DNA of 64,000 bases from Thalassotalea atypica (GCF_030295975.1 NZ_AP027364.1:4322063-4386062), one strand, 5' to 3'. Counted from the first letter of the stretch, positions 9,085 through 18,726 are shown. The notes: a model not told the origin generated them from the sequence alone. Numbers and translations: made by a program.

Positions 9085-10500
9085 TTATCTTATAAAAAGT
9101 TTATACACTAACTTATGTAGTGACTTACCATATGGAGGGAATAACAAGCTGGTTAAGCTGATCCGTCCCCGCGATAAAATCGCCTTCGCATGTGAAAACG
9201 TTTTAAATCCTTCTATGCCATGATAGTTACCCATACCAGACGCGCCAATACCACCAAACGGTAAATCTTCCACAGCGACATGGAAAGCCGCTTCATTGAC
9301 ACAAACACCGCCTGAATGAGTCTGATTTAGAATATGACGTTGTGTTTTTTTGTCAAAACTAAAAATGTATAAGGCTAACGGACGCTCATTTTTTTGAATA
9401 TAACCAATCGCGTCATCTAGCTCATCATATTCGATAATTGGCAACAAAGGACCAAAAATTTCCTGCTGCATCAAGGTCATATCATCGTTAACCTGTTCTA
9501 CAACCGTCAAAGGTAATTGGCGTGTTTTTTGACAATTGGGATTCGCAGACAGTTCAGTTATACGCGCCCCTTTCATTCGCGCATCCTCAAGTAAACCAAC
9601 TAACCGTTGATATTGATGATCGGTAACCACACTGGTGTAGTCTCGGTTACCATCAACCGTAGGAAACATTTGCTGGAATAATTGCTGCAATGCCATCACT
9701 AGTGCTTGGCTTTTACCGCGGGGAACAAAAATGTAATCGGGAGCGACACAAGTTTGCCCCGAATTTAACGTTTTACCAAGCATAAGTCGCTCGACTGCCG
9801 TTTTAATGTCCATATCTGGTGCAATAATCGCCGGCGATTTTCCACCAAGCTCCAACGTTACAGGCACCAGGTTTTCTGCTGCCGCTTTCATCACCAATTT
9901 CCCCACATGGGTCGAGCCAGTGAAAAACAGATGATCAAAGGGCAAAGAAGTAAAGGTTGCTGCCACTTGGGCATCACCGCCGATGATGGCCACTTTACTT
10001 TTATCAAAATATTGACTGACAAGATCAGCCAATACTTGAGTTGTCTTCGGGGTAAATTCTGACATTTTAATCATGGCACGATTACCCGCCGCAAGGGCAG
10101 CCGTCAATGGGCCAATAGCTAGATATACGGGGTAGTTCCACGGAGCAACAATACCGACAACACCTACAGGTTGGTATTGAACTCTCGCTTTTGCGGGTTG
10201 AAATAAAAGCCCAACATGGCGTTTTTGTGGCTTCATCCACTTTTTCAGTTGTCGCTTCGTGTAATGAATACCAGAGACACAGGTAAGAATATCGCCGATT
10301 TTAGAGTCGTCTGTGGCACGATTGCCAAAATCTTGGTTCATTGCCTCAACTAAGCGATCTTGGTTATCAAGTACCAACCTCAATAAGGTATTTAAATCAT
10401 CAATACGGGATTGGTAGCTCTGTGCAGGTTCTTCAATAAAAGCCAACTTTTGCTGTTGCAGTAGCTTTTCCAAATCAGATACGTTTTTCGAATGTTCCAT
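9085..10500 (-). CDS. Aldehyde dehydrogenase, coniferyl-aldehyde-dehydrogenase-like
   Basis: This NAD(P)-dependent dehydrogenase oxidises an aldehyde to the acid. Its 471 residues and lack of the long N-terminal region match the class-3/coniferyl aldehyde dehydrogenase group. Visible motifs are A-P-W-N-Y-P near 120, E-L-G-G-K-S-P near 218 with the general-base Glu, and N-S-G-Q-T-C with the catalytic Cys near 252. The hydrophobic and basic C-terminal tail (after residue 440) resembles fatty-aldehyde dehydrogenases that sit at membranes. GAGGTT precedes the ATG. It is co-oriented with the acyl-CoA ligase, and with the GMC alcohol dehydrogenase nearby it fits an alcohol/aldehyde oxidation chain. 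The true substrate is unproven. Confidence 0.88.
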   Translation of the reverse strand: MEHSKNVSDLEKLLQQQKLAFIEEPAQSYQSRIDDLNTLLRLVLDNQDRLVEAMNQDFGNRATDDSKIGDILTCVSGIHYTKRQLKKWMKPQKRHVGLLFQPAKARVQYQPVGVVGIVAPWNYPVYLAIGPLTAALAAGNRAMIKMSEFTPKTTQVLADLVSQYFDKSKVAIIGGDAQVAATFTSLPFDHLFFTGSTHVGKLVMKAAAENLVPVTLELGGKSPAIIAPDMDIKTAVERLMLGKTLNSGQTCVAPDYIFVPRGKSQALVMALQQLFQQMFPTVDGNRDYTSVVTDHQYQRLVGLLEDARMKGARITELSANPNCQKTRQLPLTVVEQVNDDMTLMQQEIFGPLLPIIEYDELDDAIGYIQKNERPLALYIFSFDKKTQRHILNQTHSGGVCVNEAAFHVAVEDLPFGGIGASGMGNYHGIEGFKTFSHAKAILSRGRISLTSLLFPPYGKSLHKLVYKLFIR

Positions 10501-10640
10501 TAATAAACCTCAGGCAATCAGATTATCGTTACTTTCAACCCCGAAATGATTGAGCATATATCAGAGTTGATAAGTCAGTTGCTGGATTATTAAGTGAACG
10601 AGCCAAAAAAAATATGTTTATCTGCGCCAATTGATAGTCT

Positions 10641-11711
10641 TTAACTCGGTAATGTATTAGTTTCGTGGTCTGAGGTTGGAATAACAAATCCTGAGTTTTC
10701 TTTTCTGTAAGCACCGGGCGTGCACCCCGTCCAGCGCTTGAAAGCACGATTAAAATTACCAATATTGGAAAAGCCGACTAAGTAGCCGATTTCGCTGAAC
10801 GTTAGATGATGTTGCTGTATATATTCTAGTGCCAAACTCTTGCGGGTATTTTCTAATATGTCTCTGAAGCTGGTATTTTTCTCATTTAGCTTTCGTTGTA
10901 AATTGCGCAGACTCATCGCCAATTGAGAAGCAATTTCCGTTTGTGAAGGCGTCCCTAAAGGCAGCATTTCATAAATACGGTTTTTAACGAGCTGTTCAAC
11001 GTCGTTTTTATCAATACGTGATAAGTAGTCATTGAGTATTTTTTCGTGGGTCTGCATGATCAGCGGATTACCGCCTGGCAATTGTTTAGACAAACTTTCA
11101 TCATCAAACACTAAGCTAATTTCATCACAATCAAAAACGAATTCACAATTAAAAAACTCTTTTAAGGCATTAATGTCATAAGAAGGTTCGGGCCAGTTTA
11201 AATGTATTTCAAGCGGACTATAATCGCTTTTCAACGTTTCGCGGGTAAATTGCAACATGGTTGCTAAGAAACACAGAATACAGCCTTGAGTTAACACCGG
11301 ACGTTGAGAATCTTCGTAATAGGCTATGTCCATAATGAAGTGCACGTGGTTGCCACGCGTATCCACCGACAAGGTGCAGGTGTTTGACACAACGCGTTTA
11401 TATCGTGCTATGCGAATATAGGCATCTTTCAAGGTATCTGACGACATCATGGCGTATCCCAGCGCATGAAACATACCGGGGTGAAACTGCTCGGCAACAG
11501 CGATAGCAAAGTCTTTTCGCCCTTTAACTTTATCGCAGTATTCGATCACTTGAGACATTTTTTCGGCCGCTAGGCGAGATTCTGGATCTTTAAACTCTTC
11601 TGGTTTTAGGTCGCATTGTTCTATGACTTCTTGTATGTCGATATTCCACGCTTCTAGCGCTCTGCTAATGGGGATCATCCAGCCACTAAGTACCGAAAAA
11701 TAATTACTCAT
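10641..11711 (-). CDS. AraC-family transcriptional regulator
   Basis: This 356-residue regulator has an N-terminal ligand region of the 'arabinose-binding-like' type (PF12625, as in OruR/ArgR-like regulators). Its C-terminal double helix-turn-helix covers about residues 245-345, with S-L-R-N-L-Q-R-K-L in the first HTH and the G-F-S-N-I-G-N-F-N-R-A-F-K-R-W signature in the second. It lies upstream of the aldehyde dehydrogenase and divergent from the DUF1302-DUF1329 operon, across a gap of about 190 bases. It is therefore well placed to control both directions, probably in response to a lipid or alcohol-type ligand. That target assignment is inference. Confidence 0.9.
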   Translation of the reverse strand: MSNYFSVLSGWMIPISRALEAWNIDIQEVIEQCDLKPEEFKDPESRLAAEKMSQVIEYCDKVKGRKDFAIAVAEQFHPGMFHALGYAMMSSDTLKDAYIRIARYKRVVSNTCTLSVDTRGNHVHFIMDIAYYEDSQRPVLTQGCILCFLATMLQFTRETLKSDYSPLEIHLNWPEPSYDINALKEFFNCEFVFDCDEISLVFDDESLSKQLPGGNPLIMQTHEKILNDYLSRIDKNDVEQLVKNRIYEMLPLGTPSQTEIASQLAMSLRNLQRKLNEKNTSFRDILENTRKSLALEYIQQHHLTFSEIGYLVGFSNIGNFNRAFKRWTGCTPGAYRKENSGFVIPTSDHETNTLPS

Positions 11712-11899
11712 AACTTCATCGTCTCTTGTGATTCAACTTCATTCTACTCGCTGTGTATGAAATGACAATCATTTGGCACGTATAGCTACCATTCATCAAA
11801 GTATTTGTCTGTATGTTATTAGCTATAGCTCGTATTGGGCTATGTAACATTTCCAAAATAAAAACAAAAACAATGACATTCATCTCTTTGGGGGGAAAA

Positions 11900-13759
11900 A
11901 TGACAACAAAGCTTAACAACAAGAAATTGCTTTCAGTGGCAATAGGTGTTGCTTTGCTCAGTGCAAACAGCAATGCTGCCGAGTTTTATTTCGGTGAAAA
12001 TGACGATATCTCATTGACGATCAACTCACAATTGTCTGTTGGTGCCAGCTGGCGTTTAGACGAACAAGATCCACGTTATATTTCAACCGTAAATGGCGGT
12101 ACCGGCGCCACGTCCACCACTGACGACGGCACGCTAAATTTTGAAGACGGTGAAACGTTTTCAAAAATCATAAAAGGTACCCACGAGCTACAATTATCTA
12201 AAGATGACTTTGGTGCCTTTGTTCGCTTTAAATATTGGTACGATAAAGAGTTAAAAGACGAATCTCGTCCTCATGGTCATTCGCCTAATGGCTACACACC
12301 GGGCGCACCACTTAATGACGATGACTTTTCAGATTTTTCAAAATTTTCTGGTCTTGAGCTGCTTGATGCCTACGTTTACGGTTCATTTGAGCTAGGTGAG
12401 TCTGTTGTCGATCTGCGCTTAGGTCGGCAAGTTATTAGCTGGGGGGAAAGCACCTTTATCCAAGGCGGCATGAATGCCACCAACCCATTTGACGTCAATG
12501 CGCTAAGACGTCCAGGAGCGGAATTAAAAGAAGGTATCCTACCGGTTGGCATGTTGTACATGAACGCTGGTGTCACCGAAAATCTCTCAATTGAAGCTTT
12601 CTACCAGTATGAGTGGGAAAAAACGGAAATCGATGGCTGCGGTACTATTTTCCAAGGGGCTGACTTTGCCGCTGACGGTTGTTTTGCGATTACTATTGCG
12701 GTGCCAGATCAGCAAGCTTTGGCGGGCGGTTTCTATGCTCAACGCCAAAAAGATATTGAGCCAGATGATGGCGGGCAATATGGTTTAGCAATGCGTTATT
12801 TCGCACCTGAATTAAACGATACAGAGTTTGGCCTGTATTACATGAACATTCACTCTCGTGTTCCGATGATCAATGCGGTTCGAACTTCTGTACCAGCCGC
12901 AACGGGTGATCCTTCAACGGTATTTGTACCACGAGCACTAGACCCAACAGGTGGCGCTCTTGCAGACCTAAACCCTGCGTACTTAATTGAATTTCCAGAA
13001 GATTTAAAATATTACGGCGCCAGCTTTGCGACTAACGTTGGCGGTTTAGCCCTGTCTGGTGAAATTTCATATAAACCTGACACACCAATTCAAATCAATG
13101 GCCCTGAGATATTAAACGCAGTTTTATCTGAAAACCCAGCTTTTCGTTTTACCGAGAGAGTGAAATCTGTTGGTTTTGGTGAAGTAGCCCGCGGCTGGGA
13201 CGAGTATGACGTCACTCAAATTCAAGTCACAGCACTACATTTCTTTGAGCGAGTGATGGGCGCCTCTCGTTTGACCTTGATAGGTGAAGCAGGGGTTGTG
13301 TTAACCGATGGCATTGAAGATTCTGACCAGCGTTACGGTCGAAATGCTGTATTTGGTTTAGGTGACTTCGACGCTGGTTTTAATCACCCGGAAGCTGGCT
13401 TCCCGGTGAATTGTGACAACTTAGTCGCTGCGGGTGCAATCGCTGGCGACTGTCGAGACGATGGATTCACTACAGACTCAGCATGGGGCTATCGCATGCG
13501 AGCCGTGTGGGATTACTCAGATTTATTCGCTGGCATCTCACTAAAGCCAACGCTGGCTTGGTCACATGATGTCAGCGGCTACTCTCCTGAGCCAGGACAA
13601 CAATTTCACGAAGGAAAAAAAGGCTTAGGACTTTCTTTGGAAGCTTCGTATCAACAGAATTATAGCGCCACCATCAGCTATTCACAGTTTACCGGTGGTA
13701 GTCACAACGTCATGACAGACAAAGACTTTATTTCGTTCAGCATGTCTGTGTCTTACTAA
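11900..13759 (+). CDS. DUF1302 family outer-membrane protein
   Basis: This 619-residue envelope protein has a signal peptide (about residues 1-27, cut near S-N-A-A). The long body is predicted to be beta-rich and begins with the S-L-T-I-N-S-Q-L-S-V-G-A-S-W-R segment characteristic of DUF1302 (PF06980). The R-Q-V-I-S-W-G-E motif follows, and the end is aromatic (M-S-V-S-Y). It probably forms an outer-membrane channel of FadL/porin-like type. I chose ATG 11900 over the frame's first ATG at 11813 because GGGGGGA lies immediately upstream and the signal peptide starts there. DUF1329 follows after 11 bases, the standard pairing of these families. Function is not experimentally settled. Confidence 0.88.
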   Translation: MTTKLNNKKLLSVAIGVALLSANSNAAEFYFGENDDISLTINSQLSVGASWRLDEQDPRYISTVNGGTGATSTTDDGTLNFEDGETFSKIIKGTHELQLSKDDFGAFVRFKYWYDKELKDESRPHGHSPNGYTPGAPLNDDDFSDFSKFSGLELLDAYVYGSFELGESVVDLRLGRQVISWGESTFIQGGMNATNPFDVNALRRPGAELKEGILPVGMLYMNAGVTENLSIEAFYQYEWEKTEIDGCGTIFQGADFAADGCFAITIAVPDQQALAGGFYAQRQKDIEPDDGGQYGLAMRYFAPELNDTEFGLYYMNIHSRVPMINAVRTSVPAATGDPSTVFVPRALDPTGGALADLNPAYLIEFPEDLKYYGASFATNVGGLALSGEISYKPDTPIQINGPEILNAVLSENPAFRFTERVKSVGFGEVARGWDEYDVTQIQVTALHFFERVMGASRLTLIGEAGVVLTDGIEDSDQRYGRNAVFGLGDFDAGFNHPEAGFPVNCDNLVAAGAIAGDCRDDGFTTDSAWGYRMRAVWDYSDLFAGISLKPTLAWSHDVSGYSPEPGQQFHEGKKGLGLSLEASYQQNYSATISYSQFTGGSHNVMTDKDFISFSMSVSY

Positions 13760-13770
13760 GAGGAATTACC

Positions 13771-15132
13771 ATGAAAAATATGATCACAGCAACAGGATTA
13801 CTTTCTCTGACCCTACTTAGCAGCACTGTATTAGCGAAAGTTAGCCCAGAAGAAGCAGCTAAATTAGGCACAACGCTAACACCAATCGGTGCTGAAGTGG
13901 CAGGCAATGCCGCGGGGACTATCCCAAAATTTGAAGGGGGTTTGCACAGTGGTAACACCACAAAAAGTGCTGACGATGGCCGACCTGACAACCCATTTGG
14001 CGACGATAAGCCTTTGTTTACCATTACCAATGCCAACCTAGACCAATATAGAAATAATTTAAGTCCTGGCCAATTGGCGATGTTCGGCAAATATCCTGAC
14101 TATCAAATGCCAATTTATCAAACTCGTCGTACTGCAACGTATGCTGATGAGATAAATGCCAAAGTTAAAAAGAATGCAACGACCGCAGAACTTGTACAGG
14201 GCGGCAATGGTATTGCCAATTTTGACACCGCCATTCCGTTTCCGATTCCTTCAAACGCTAACGAAGTGATTTGGAATCACATTACCCGCTATCGTGGCGG
14301 CTCTGCCCGTCGATTTTTAACCACTATTCCTGCACAAGCAGATGGTTCTTTTGTACCTGTGAAACTCAATGACCAGTTGGTGTGGCCTGAGTTTTTAGTG
14401 GGTGGGCGTGATGCCAAAAAAGATGACAACATCTTATTCTACTACTTACAAGTGATCACCGCTCCTTCACGTTTAACGGGTACTGCATTGATGGTACACG
14501 AGACCATTGATCAGGTAGCAGAGGCACGTAAAGCATGGGTGTATAACTCTGGCCAACGCCGTGTTCGTCGTGCACCTAATGTCTCGTATGACGGTCCTTC
14601 AGCAGGTACTGACGGCTTAAGAACTTCTGATAACTATGATATGTACAATGGTGCACCGGATCGTTACGACTGGAAAATTATCGGCAAGAAAGAGCTTTAT
14701 ATTCCTTATAACTCATACAAGTTAATGGATACTTCAGCCAGTTATGAAGACATTGCTAAAGCGGGCCACTTAAACCCTGAATACTTACGTTATGAATTGC
14801 ACCGTGTATGGCATGTTGAAGCAACATTAAAAGAAGGGGCTCGTCACATCTATGCAAAACGTAGTTTCTACATTGATGAAGACACATGGGGCGCGTCTGT
14901 CATTGATCATTACGACGGTCGTGGCAAATTATGGCGCATGGCTGAAGCACACAATGTTCAGTTTTACGATGTTGATACACCGTGGATGGTGGCAGAAACA
15001 CTGCATGATTTAAACTCTGGCCGTTACTTAACAACGGGGTTAAGTAATGAAGAGCCTAAATTTATGGTTTGGGGTGAGAAAAACAAACGTAAAGCGTTTT
15101 CAACTTCTGCTCTGCGTCGTATTGGTAAATAA
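13771..15132 (+). CDS. DUF1329 family periplasmic protein
   Basis: This 453-residue protein has a clear signal peptide (cleavage after V-L-A near residue 22). The DUF1329 (PF07044) body follows, including L-T-P-I-G-A-E near 35, a Y-R-G-G-S-A-R-R segment near 175, a R-R-V-R-R-A-P segment near 265, and V-I-D-H-Y-D-G-R-G-K-L-W-R near 380. I recall the family as resembling lipoprotein/lipid carriers, but that is from memory. AGAGGAAT precedes the ATG, and it is coupled to DUF1302 upstream. A likely role is to shuttle a hydrophobic substrate across the periplasm with DUF1302, the YCF48-like protein and the MMPL pump. This is inference from recurring gene neighbourhoods. Confidence 0.88.
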   Translation: MKNMITATGLLSLTLLSSTVLAKVSPEEAAKLGTTLTPIGAEVAGNAAGTIPKFEGGLHSGNTTKSADDGRPDNPFGDDKPLFTITNANLDQYRNNLSPGQLAMFGKYPDYQMPIYQTRRTATYADEINAKVKKNATTAELVQGGNGIANFDTAIPFPIPSNANEVIWNHITRYRGGSARRFLTTIPAQADGSFVPVKLNDQLVWPEFLVGGRDAKKDDNILFYYLQVITAPSRLTGTALMVHETIDQVAEARKAWVYNSGQRRVRRAPNVSYDGPSAGTDGLRTSDNYDMYNGAPDRYDWKIIGKKELYIPYNSYKLMDTSASYEDIAKAGHLNPEYLRYELHRVWHVEATLKEGARHIYAKRSFYIDEDTWGASVIDHYDGRGKLWRMAEAHNVQFYDVDTPWMVAETLHDLNSGRYLTTGLSNEEPKFMVWGEKNKRKAFSTSALRRIGK

Positions 15133-15149
15133 ACTAATTAAGTCACGAT

Positions 15150-15187
15150 AAAAAGCGGTGTGATGATCACTCATCTCGCCGCTTTTT
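15150..15187. terminator. Bidirectional terminator between DUF1329 and the MBL gene
   Basis: Arms AAAAAGCGG and CCGCTTTTT pair perfectly around a 20-base loop that contains a small palindrome (GTGATGATCAC). A run of T on each strand lets it serve both convergent genes. Confidence 0.75.
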
Positions 15188-15195
15188 CTTTTCTG

Positions 15196-16293
15196 CTACG
15201 ACTTAACCTGGCGCCACCAAGTTGTTGTCTCATTCTTTTCACTTCGCGCCGATATCGCCTGCCCCATGATGGGTGTCAATAAGCTTATCTCAGACGCTTG
15301 TGCTAACTTGTGAATACGCTCTAACGGTTCATACCAACTGTGAAATGCCAAATCGAAAGTACCATTGTGCACCGGCATCATCTGGCGACCTTTTAAATCA
15401 ATGTGCGCTTGCAAGCTTTCTTCCGGCGTCATATGTATCGTCGACCAGTCCTTATCATAGGCACCTGTTTCAATCATCGTCAGGTCAAAAGGACCTAATC
15501 GCTCACCAATTTCTTTAAAACCATCGAAGTAACCTGAGTCGCCACTAAAATATATTTTACTCCGAGCAGACTCAATCACATACGACGCCCATAACGTTTC
15601 ATTTTTATCAAACAATCCACGGCCTGAGAAATGTTGAGTCGGCGTTGCCGTTATTCTCACCCCAGCAATATCAATCGATTGCCACCAGTCCAATGCATGG
15701 ATATGGTTTTTGTTTACCTGCCACTTTTTCAGGTACTTATCGACGGCTAACGGTACGACAAAATGCTTAGCCTTGTCTGATAAGTACTTGATTGAAGCTT
15801 CATCTAAATGGTCATAATGATCATGGGAAATGATGACACCTTCAATTTCAGGCAGTGAGTCAAGTGCAATAGGCGACTGATGGAATCGCTTTGGCCCCGC
15901 AAAACTAAAAGGGGAGGCGCGATCACTAAAAACGGGATCAATAAGCCAAAATTTCCCTGCAAGTTTCATTAACATACTGGAATGACCTAGCCTAATAACG
16001 AAGTCTTGCTCCTCAGGAAGTTGCTGCAACTGCTCCGCGGTAAGTGGTGCTAACGGGATTTCACTGACGGGCATGGTATCAACACGTTTTTCTGTTATAT
16101 AACGTTTCAATAGCGGTAGAATGCTCACGTCGTTTTTAAAGTCAGGTGCACTATTAATAAATGTTCCATCATCTCCGTGATGCAATGCCGAGCTATCTTT
16201 TTCTTGAGCGAGTACGCTGGAGTTTGTAGAAGTAACGGTTAGCAAGCTGCCTCCAATAAGTAAAATAAAAACAACAATTAAGGGTATTTTCAT
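15196..16293 (-). CDS. MBL-fold metallo-hydrolase (NAPE-PLD/UlaG-like)
   Basis: This 365-residue protein has an N-terminal signal or anchor (about residues 1-30), so it acts in the envelope. It carries the metal-binding H-D-H-Y-D-H-L-D motif near 155 and further His/Asp ligands (F-S-G-D-S-G-Y-F-D near 250, P-V-H-N-G-T-F near 310). The L-G-H-S-S-M-L-M-K start and W-L-I-D-P-V-F-S segment match the branch that includes N-acyl-phosphatidylethanolamine phospholipase D-like enzymes, so a phospholipid or ester substrate is plausible. It is divergent from the TetR gene, with a perfect inverted repeat in between, and is likely repressed by it. Exact activity unknown. Confidence 0.85.
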   Translation of the reverse strand: MKIPLIVVFILLIGGSLLTVTSTNSSVLAQEKDSSALHHGDDGTFINSAPDFKNDVSILPLLKRYITEKRVDTMPVSEIPLAPLTAEQLQQLPEEQDFVIRLGHSSMLMKLAGKFWLIDPVFSDRASPFSFAGPKRFHQSPIALDSLPEIEGVIISHDHYDHLDEASIKYLSDKAKHFVVPLAVDKYLKKWQVNKNHIHALDWWQSIDIAGVRITATPTQHFSGRGLFDKNETLWASYVIESARSKIYFSGDSGYFDGFKEIGERLGPFDLTMIETGAYDKDWSTIHMTPEESLQAHIDLKGRQMMPVHNGTFDLAFHSWYEPLERIHKLAQASEISLLTPIMGQAISARSEKNETTTWWRQVKS

Positions 16294-16308
16294 AACAAAA
16301 CCACAAAG

Positions 16309-16329
16309 TAAACTATACGGTGTAGTTTA
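16309..16329. promoter_or_regulatory. Candidate TetR operator
   Basis: TAAACTA and TAGTTTA arms with a 7-base spacer form a perfect palindrome in the 97-base gap between the divergent MBL and TetR genes. A second, weaker copy (TAAACT, 4 bases, AGTGTA) sits at 16349-16364. Position and symmetry fit autoregulation plus MBL control. Confidence 0.55.
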
Positions 16330-16390
16330 TTTGTATTGTTTTGAAAAGTAAACTCATTAGTGTAAAATAAGTCGTATTAATGGTGAGCTC

Positions 16391-17017
16391 ATGGCTAAGA
16401 ACTTGATAATGAATGAAAAAAAATTAACGCGTTCCGATATGAAACGTATCGCTATTGTTGATGCAGCAACTCTCGAGTTTCAGTTGAAGGGTTTTAAAAT
16501 CGCGAGTATGGACGATATTGCTAAGCGCGCACAGGTTTCTAAACGTACGGTTTATAATCATTTTTCGAGCAAAGAGCAGCTCTTTAATGCCATTTTAACT
16601 CAAATGTTCATTTTGCTAGATACGTTCGAGCCTGTGCCGTATTCAAGTGAAACCCCATTGGCAGAGCAATTAACATTGTTAGCAAATCATGAGATAACAC
16701 TACTAAAAACTGACGGTTTTATTACCACCGCTAAAGTACTTATCGCAGAAGGGATACATTCACCAGATTTACTTAATGACGCGATGATCCGATTCAGTAA
16801 AAAGGAATCGCCATTAACCAGTTGGTTTAAGGCAGCAGCAACCGCTGGCGTATTTAAAACGGAGCACGTTGATTTTATTGCAACCCAGTTTATGGCGGTA
16901 ATTAAAGCATTTTGTTTTTGGCCGCAGGTAACTCAAAACGTTGCATTTCCAGATGATAAAGAAGTACAAAGGGTTACTGATGCAGCGGTAGACATGATTT
17001 TAAAGCAATACACTTAA
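16391..17017 (+). CDS. TetR-family transcriptional regulator
   Basis: This 208-residue protein has the N-terminal TetR helix-turn-helix (about residues 15-62). It includes M-D-D-I-A-K-R-A-Q-V-S-K-R-T-V-Y-N-H-F-S-S-K-E, followed by an all-helical ligand/dimer domain with a W-F near 137. An alternative start is M7 (16409). It is divergent from the MBL hydrolase and most likely represses that gene and itself through the palindrome at 16309-16329. The C-terminal part resembles TetR_C regulators of drug or lipid genes. The inducer is unknown. Confidence 0.9.
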   Translation: MAKNLIMNEKKLTRSDMKRIAIVDAATLEFQLKGFKIASMDDIAKRAQVSKRTVYNHFSSKEQLFNAILTQMFILLDTFEPVPYSSETPLAEQLTLLANHEITLLKTDGFITTAKVLIAEGIHSPDLLNDAMIRFSKKESPLTSWFKAAATAGVFKTEHVDFIATQFMAVIKAFCFWPQVTQNVAFPDDKEVQRVTDAAVDMILKQYT

Positions 17018-17112
17018 CTTGCGAGCAACTTAAACATGCATACCGCTTCAACGAATAAGCTGCTAGTTAAGAAACGACCTCGAAGCTTACCAACCAAGCT
17101 TAAAGACCAAGA

Positions 17113-18726
17113 CTAACAGGTTAAGTTATGGGTTTGTTTGACCATATCTGCCGCTTTTTCGCCGATCATAATCGTTGGTGCATTGGTATTGCCACTGACT
17201 AAGTTAGGCATTATAGAGGCATCTACAACACGCAACCCTTCGATGCCATAGACTTTGAGTTGCGCATCGACAACCGCCATCTCATCTTCTTTTGTACCCA
17301 TTTTGCAGGTTCCTACGGGATGATATTGAGTGTCTGCGCGATTACGAATGTCTTGCTCAAACTCGCTTTTATTTTTTGGATTTACTGGATAAAGCATTTT
17401 GCCGCGAACACCATCGAACGGCTTACCTTCCAATACTCGCTGCATACGTTTTGCGCCCGCTATCATCACCGCCATATCACGTTCGTCTTCAAAAAAGGCC
17501 GGATCAATGTCCAGAGAATCTTGTGGATTGCTGCTGCGTAATTTCACTTCGCCGCGGCTTTCCGGTCGCAGCAAGGTGATGTGACAGCTGTAACCGTGGC
17601 CCATATTAAAAGTTCTAGCGTGGTTATCAACTATACCGGCGACCCACACTAATTGAACGTCCGCAGATGGCGCGTGTTCATGGGTTTTGTAAAAAGCGCC
17701 TGACTCAGCAATTGAACTCGTGACTTTCCCTGTACGACTGTTTTTCCATGACCAAATTTCTTTGAGCATTTTAGTACTGCCTTGAAGGCTGATACCAAAA
17801 GTGTCTTCCTGTGCTTTCACTTTAAAAGTTTGCACATAATCTATGTGATCTTGTAGGTTTTGACCGACGCCAGGTAGGTCAAGCTTCACGTCAATATTAT
17901 GCTCATGTAGGTGTTGCTTAGCACCGATACCTGAAAGCATAAGTATTTGCGGAGAGCCAAATGCGCCTGCACTTAATAGCACTTCTTTATTCGCATAAAC
18001 TTCTTGCACATTACCTTTAACGCTAAAACGAACACCAACCGCTTTTTTGTTCTCAATAAGCACTTTCTCGGTCAGAGCATGGGTAATCACCGTCAAGTTA
18101 GGACGTGACAAGTTTGGCGTTAAGTACGCTTTTGCTGCGCTAAAACGTTCACCGTTTTTAATGGTACGTTGATAGATAAAGCAGCCATCTTGAGTCTCCC
18201 CGTTATAATCATCATTGCGTTGAATGCCTTGTTGCTCACAAGACTGCAAAAACATTTCGTTTAAGGTGCTGGCATCTGAGGGGTCTGAGACATTAAGTGG
18301 CCCAGATTGACCATGGTATTCATTCTTGATCCGCTCATTGTGTTCAGCTTTTTTAAAGTAAGGTAGCACTTCATCTGCACTCCACCCATCGTTTCCTAAT
18401 GCTGCCCACTGATCATAGTCATAATGAGAGCCGCGCACATAAAGCATGGCATTGGTAGAGGAACTCCCGCCTAATGTTTTACCACGCGGTTGGTACCCTT
18501 TGCGGCCATTGAGGCCTTTTTGAGGAATGGTTTCAAATGCCCAATTATTGTGCTTCGTCGGTAACATCGCAGCAACCCCTAATGGGGCATGAATAAAGAC
18601 ACTTTTATCAGGGCCTCCTGCCTCTAAGAGACAAACACTGACGCTAGGGTCTTCACTTAAACGTCCTGCTAAAACGCAACCAGCAGAGCCACCACCAATA
18701 ATAATAAAATCATATTTATTTGGCAT
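17113..18726 (-). CDS. GMC-family FAD-dependent alcohol dehydrogenase (AlkJ/BetA-like)
   Basis: This 537-residue flavoprotein likely oxidises a primary alcohol to the aldehyde. It has the FAD-binding G-G-G-S-A-G-C-V-L-A motif at about 12-21 and GMC signature 1 (R-G-K-T-L-G-G-S-S-S-T-N-A-M-L-Y) near 80. GMC signature 2 (S-A-G-A-F-G-S-P-Q-I-L-M-L-S-G) lies near 255, with the catalytic His in Y-H-P-V-G-T-C-K-M-G near 470 and N-T-N-A-P-T near 515. AGGGGAAG precedes the ATG. No betaine-aldehyde dehydrogenase or choline transporter is nearby, so the AlkJ-like alcohol role fits better than choline dehydrogenase. Together with the aldehyde dehydrogenase and acyl-CoA ligase it completes an alcohol-to-acyl-CoA route. 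Confidence 0.9.
   Translation of the reverse strand: MPNKYDFIIIGGGSAGCVLAGRLSEDPSVSVCLLEAGGPDKSVFIHAPLGVAAMLPTKHNNWAFETIPQKGLNGRKGYQPRGKTLGGSSSTNAMLYVRGSHYDYDQWAALGNDGWSADEVLPYFKKAEHNERIKNEYHGQSGPLNVSDPSDASTLNEMFLQSCEQQGIQRNDDYNGETQDGCFIYQRTIKNGERFSAAKAYLTPNLSRPNLTVITHALTEKVLIENKKAVGVRFSVKGNVQEVYANKEVLLSAGAFGSPQILMLSGIGAKQHLHEHNIDVKLDLPGVGQNLQDHIDYVQTFKVKAQEDTFGISLQGSTKMLKEIWSWKNSRTGKVTSSIAESGAFYKTHEHAPSADVQLVWVAGIVDNHARTFNMGHGYSCHITLLRPESRGEVKLRSSNPQDSLDIDPAFFEDERDMAVMIAGAKRMQRVLEGKPFDGVRGKMLYPVNPKNKSEFEQDIRNRADTQYHPVGTCKMGTKEDEMAVVDAQLKVYGIEGLRVVDASIMPNLVSGNTNAPTIMIGEKAADMVKQTHNLTC

Noticed and set aside
13737..14090. 117-codon minus-strand frame over the DUF1302/DUF1329 junction
   Set aside because: Opposes well-supported genes on the other strand and has no family resemblance.
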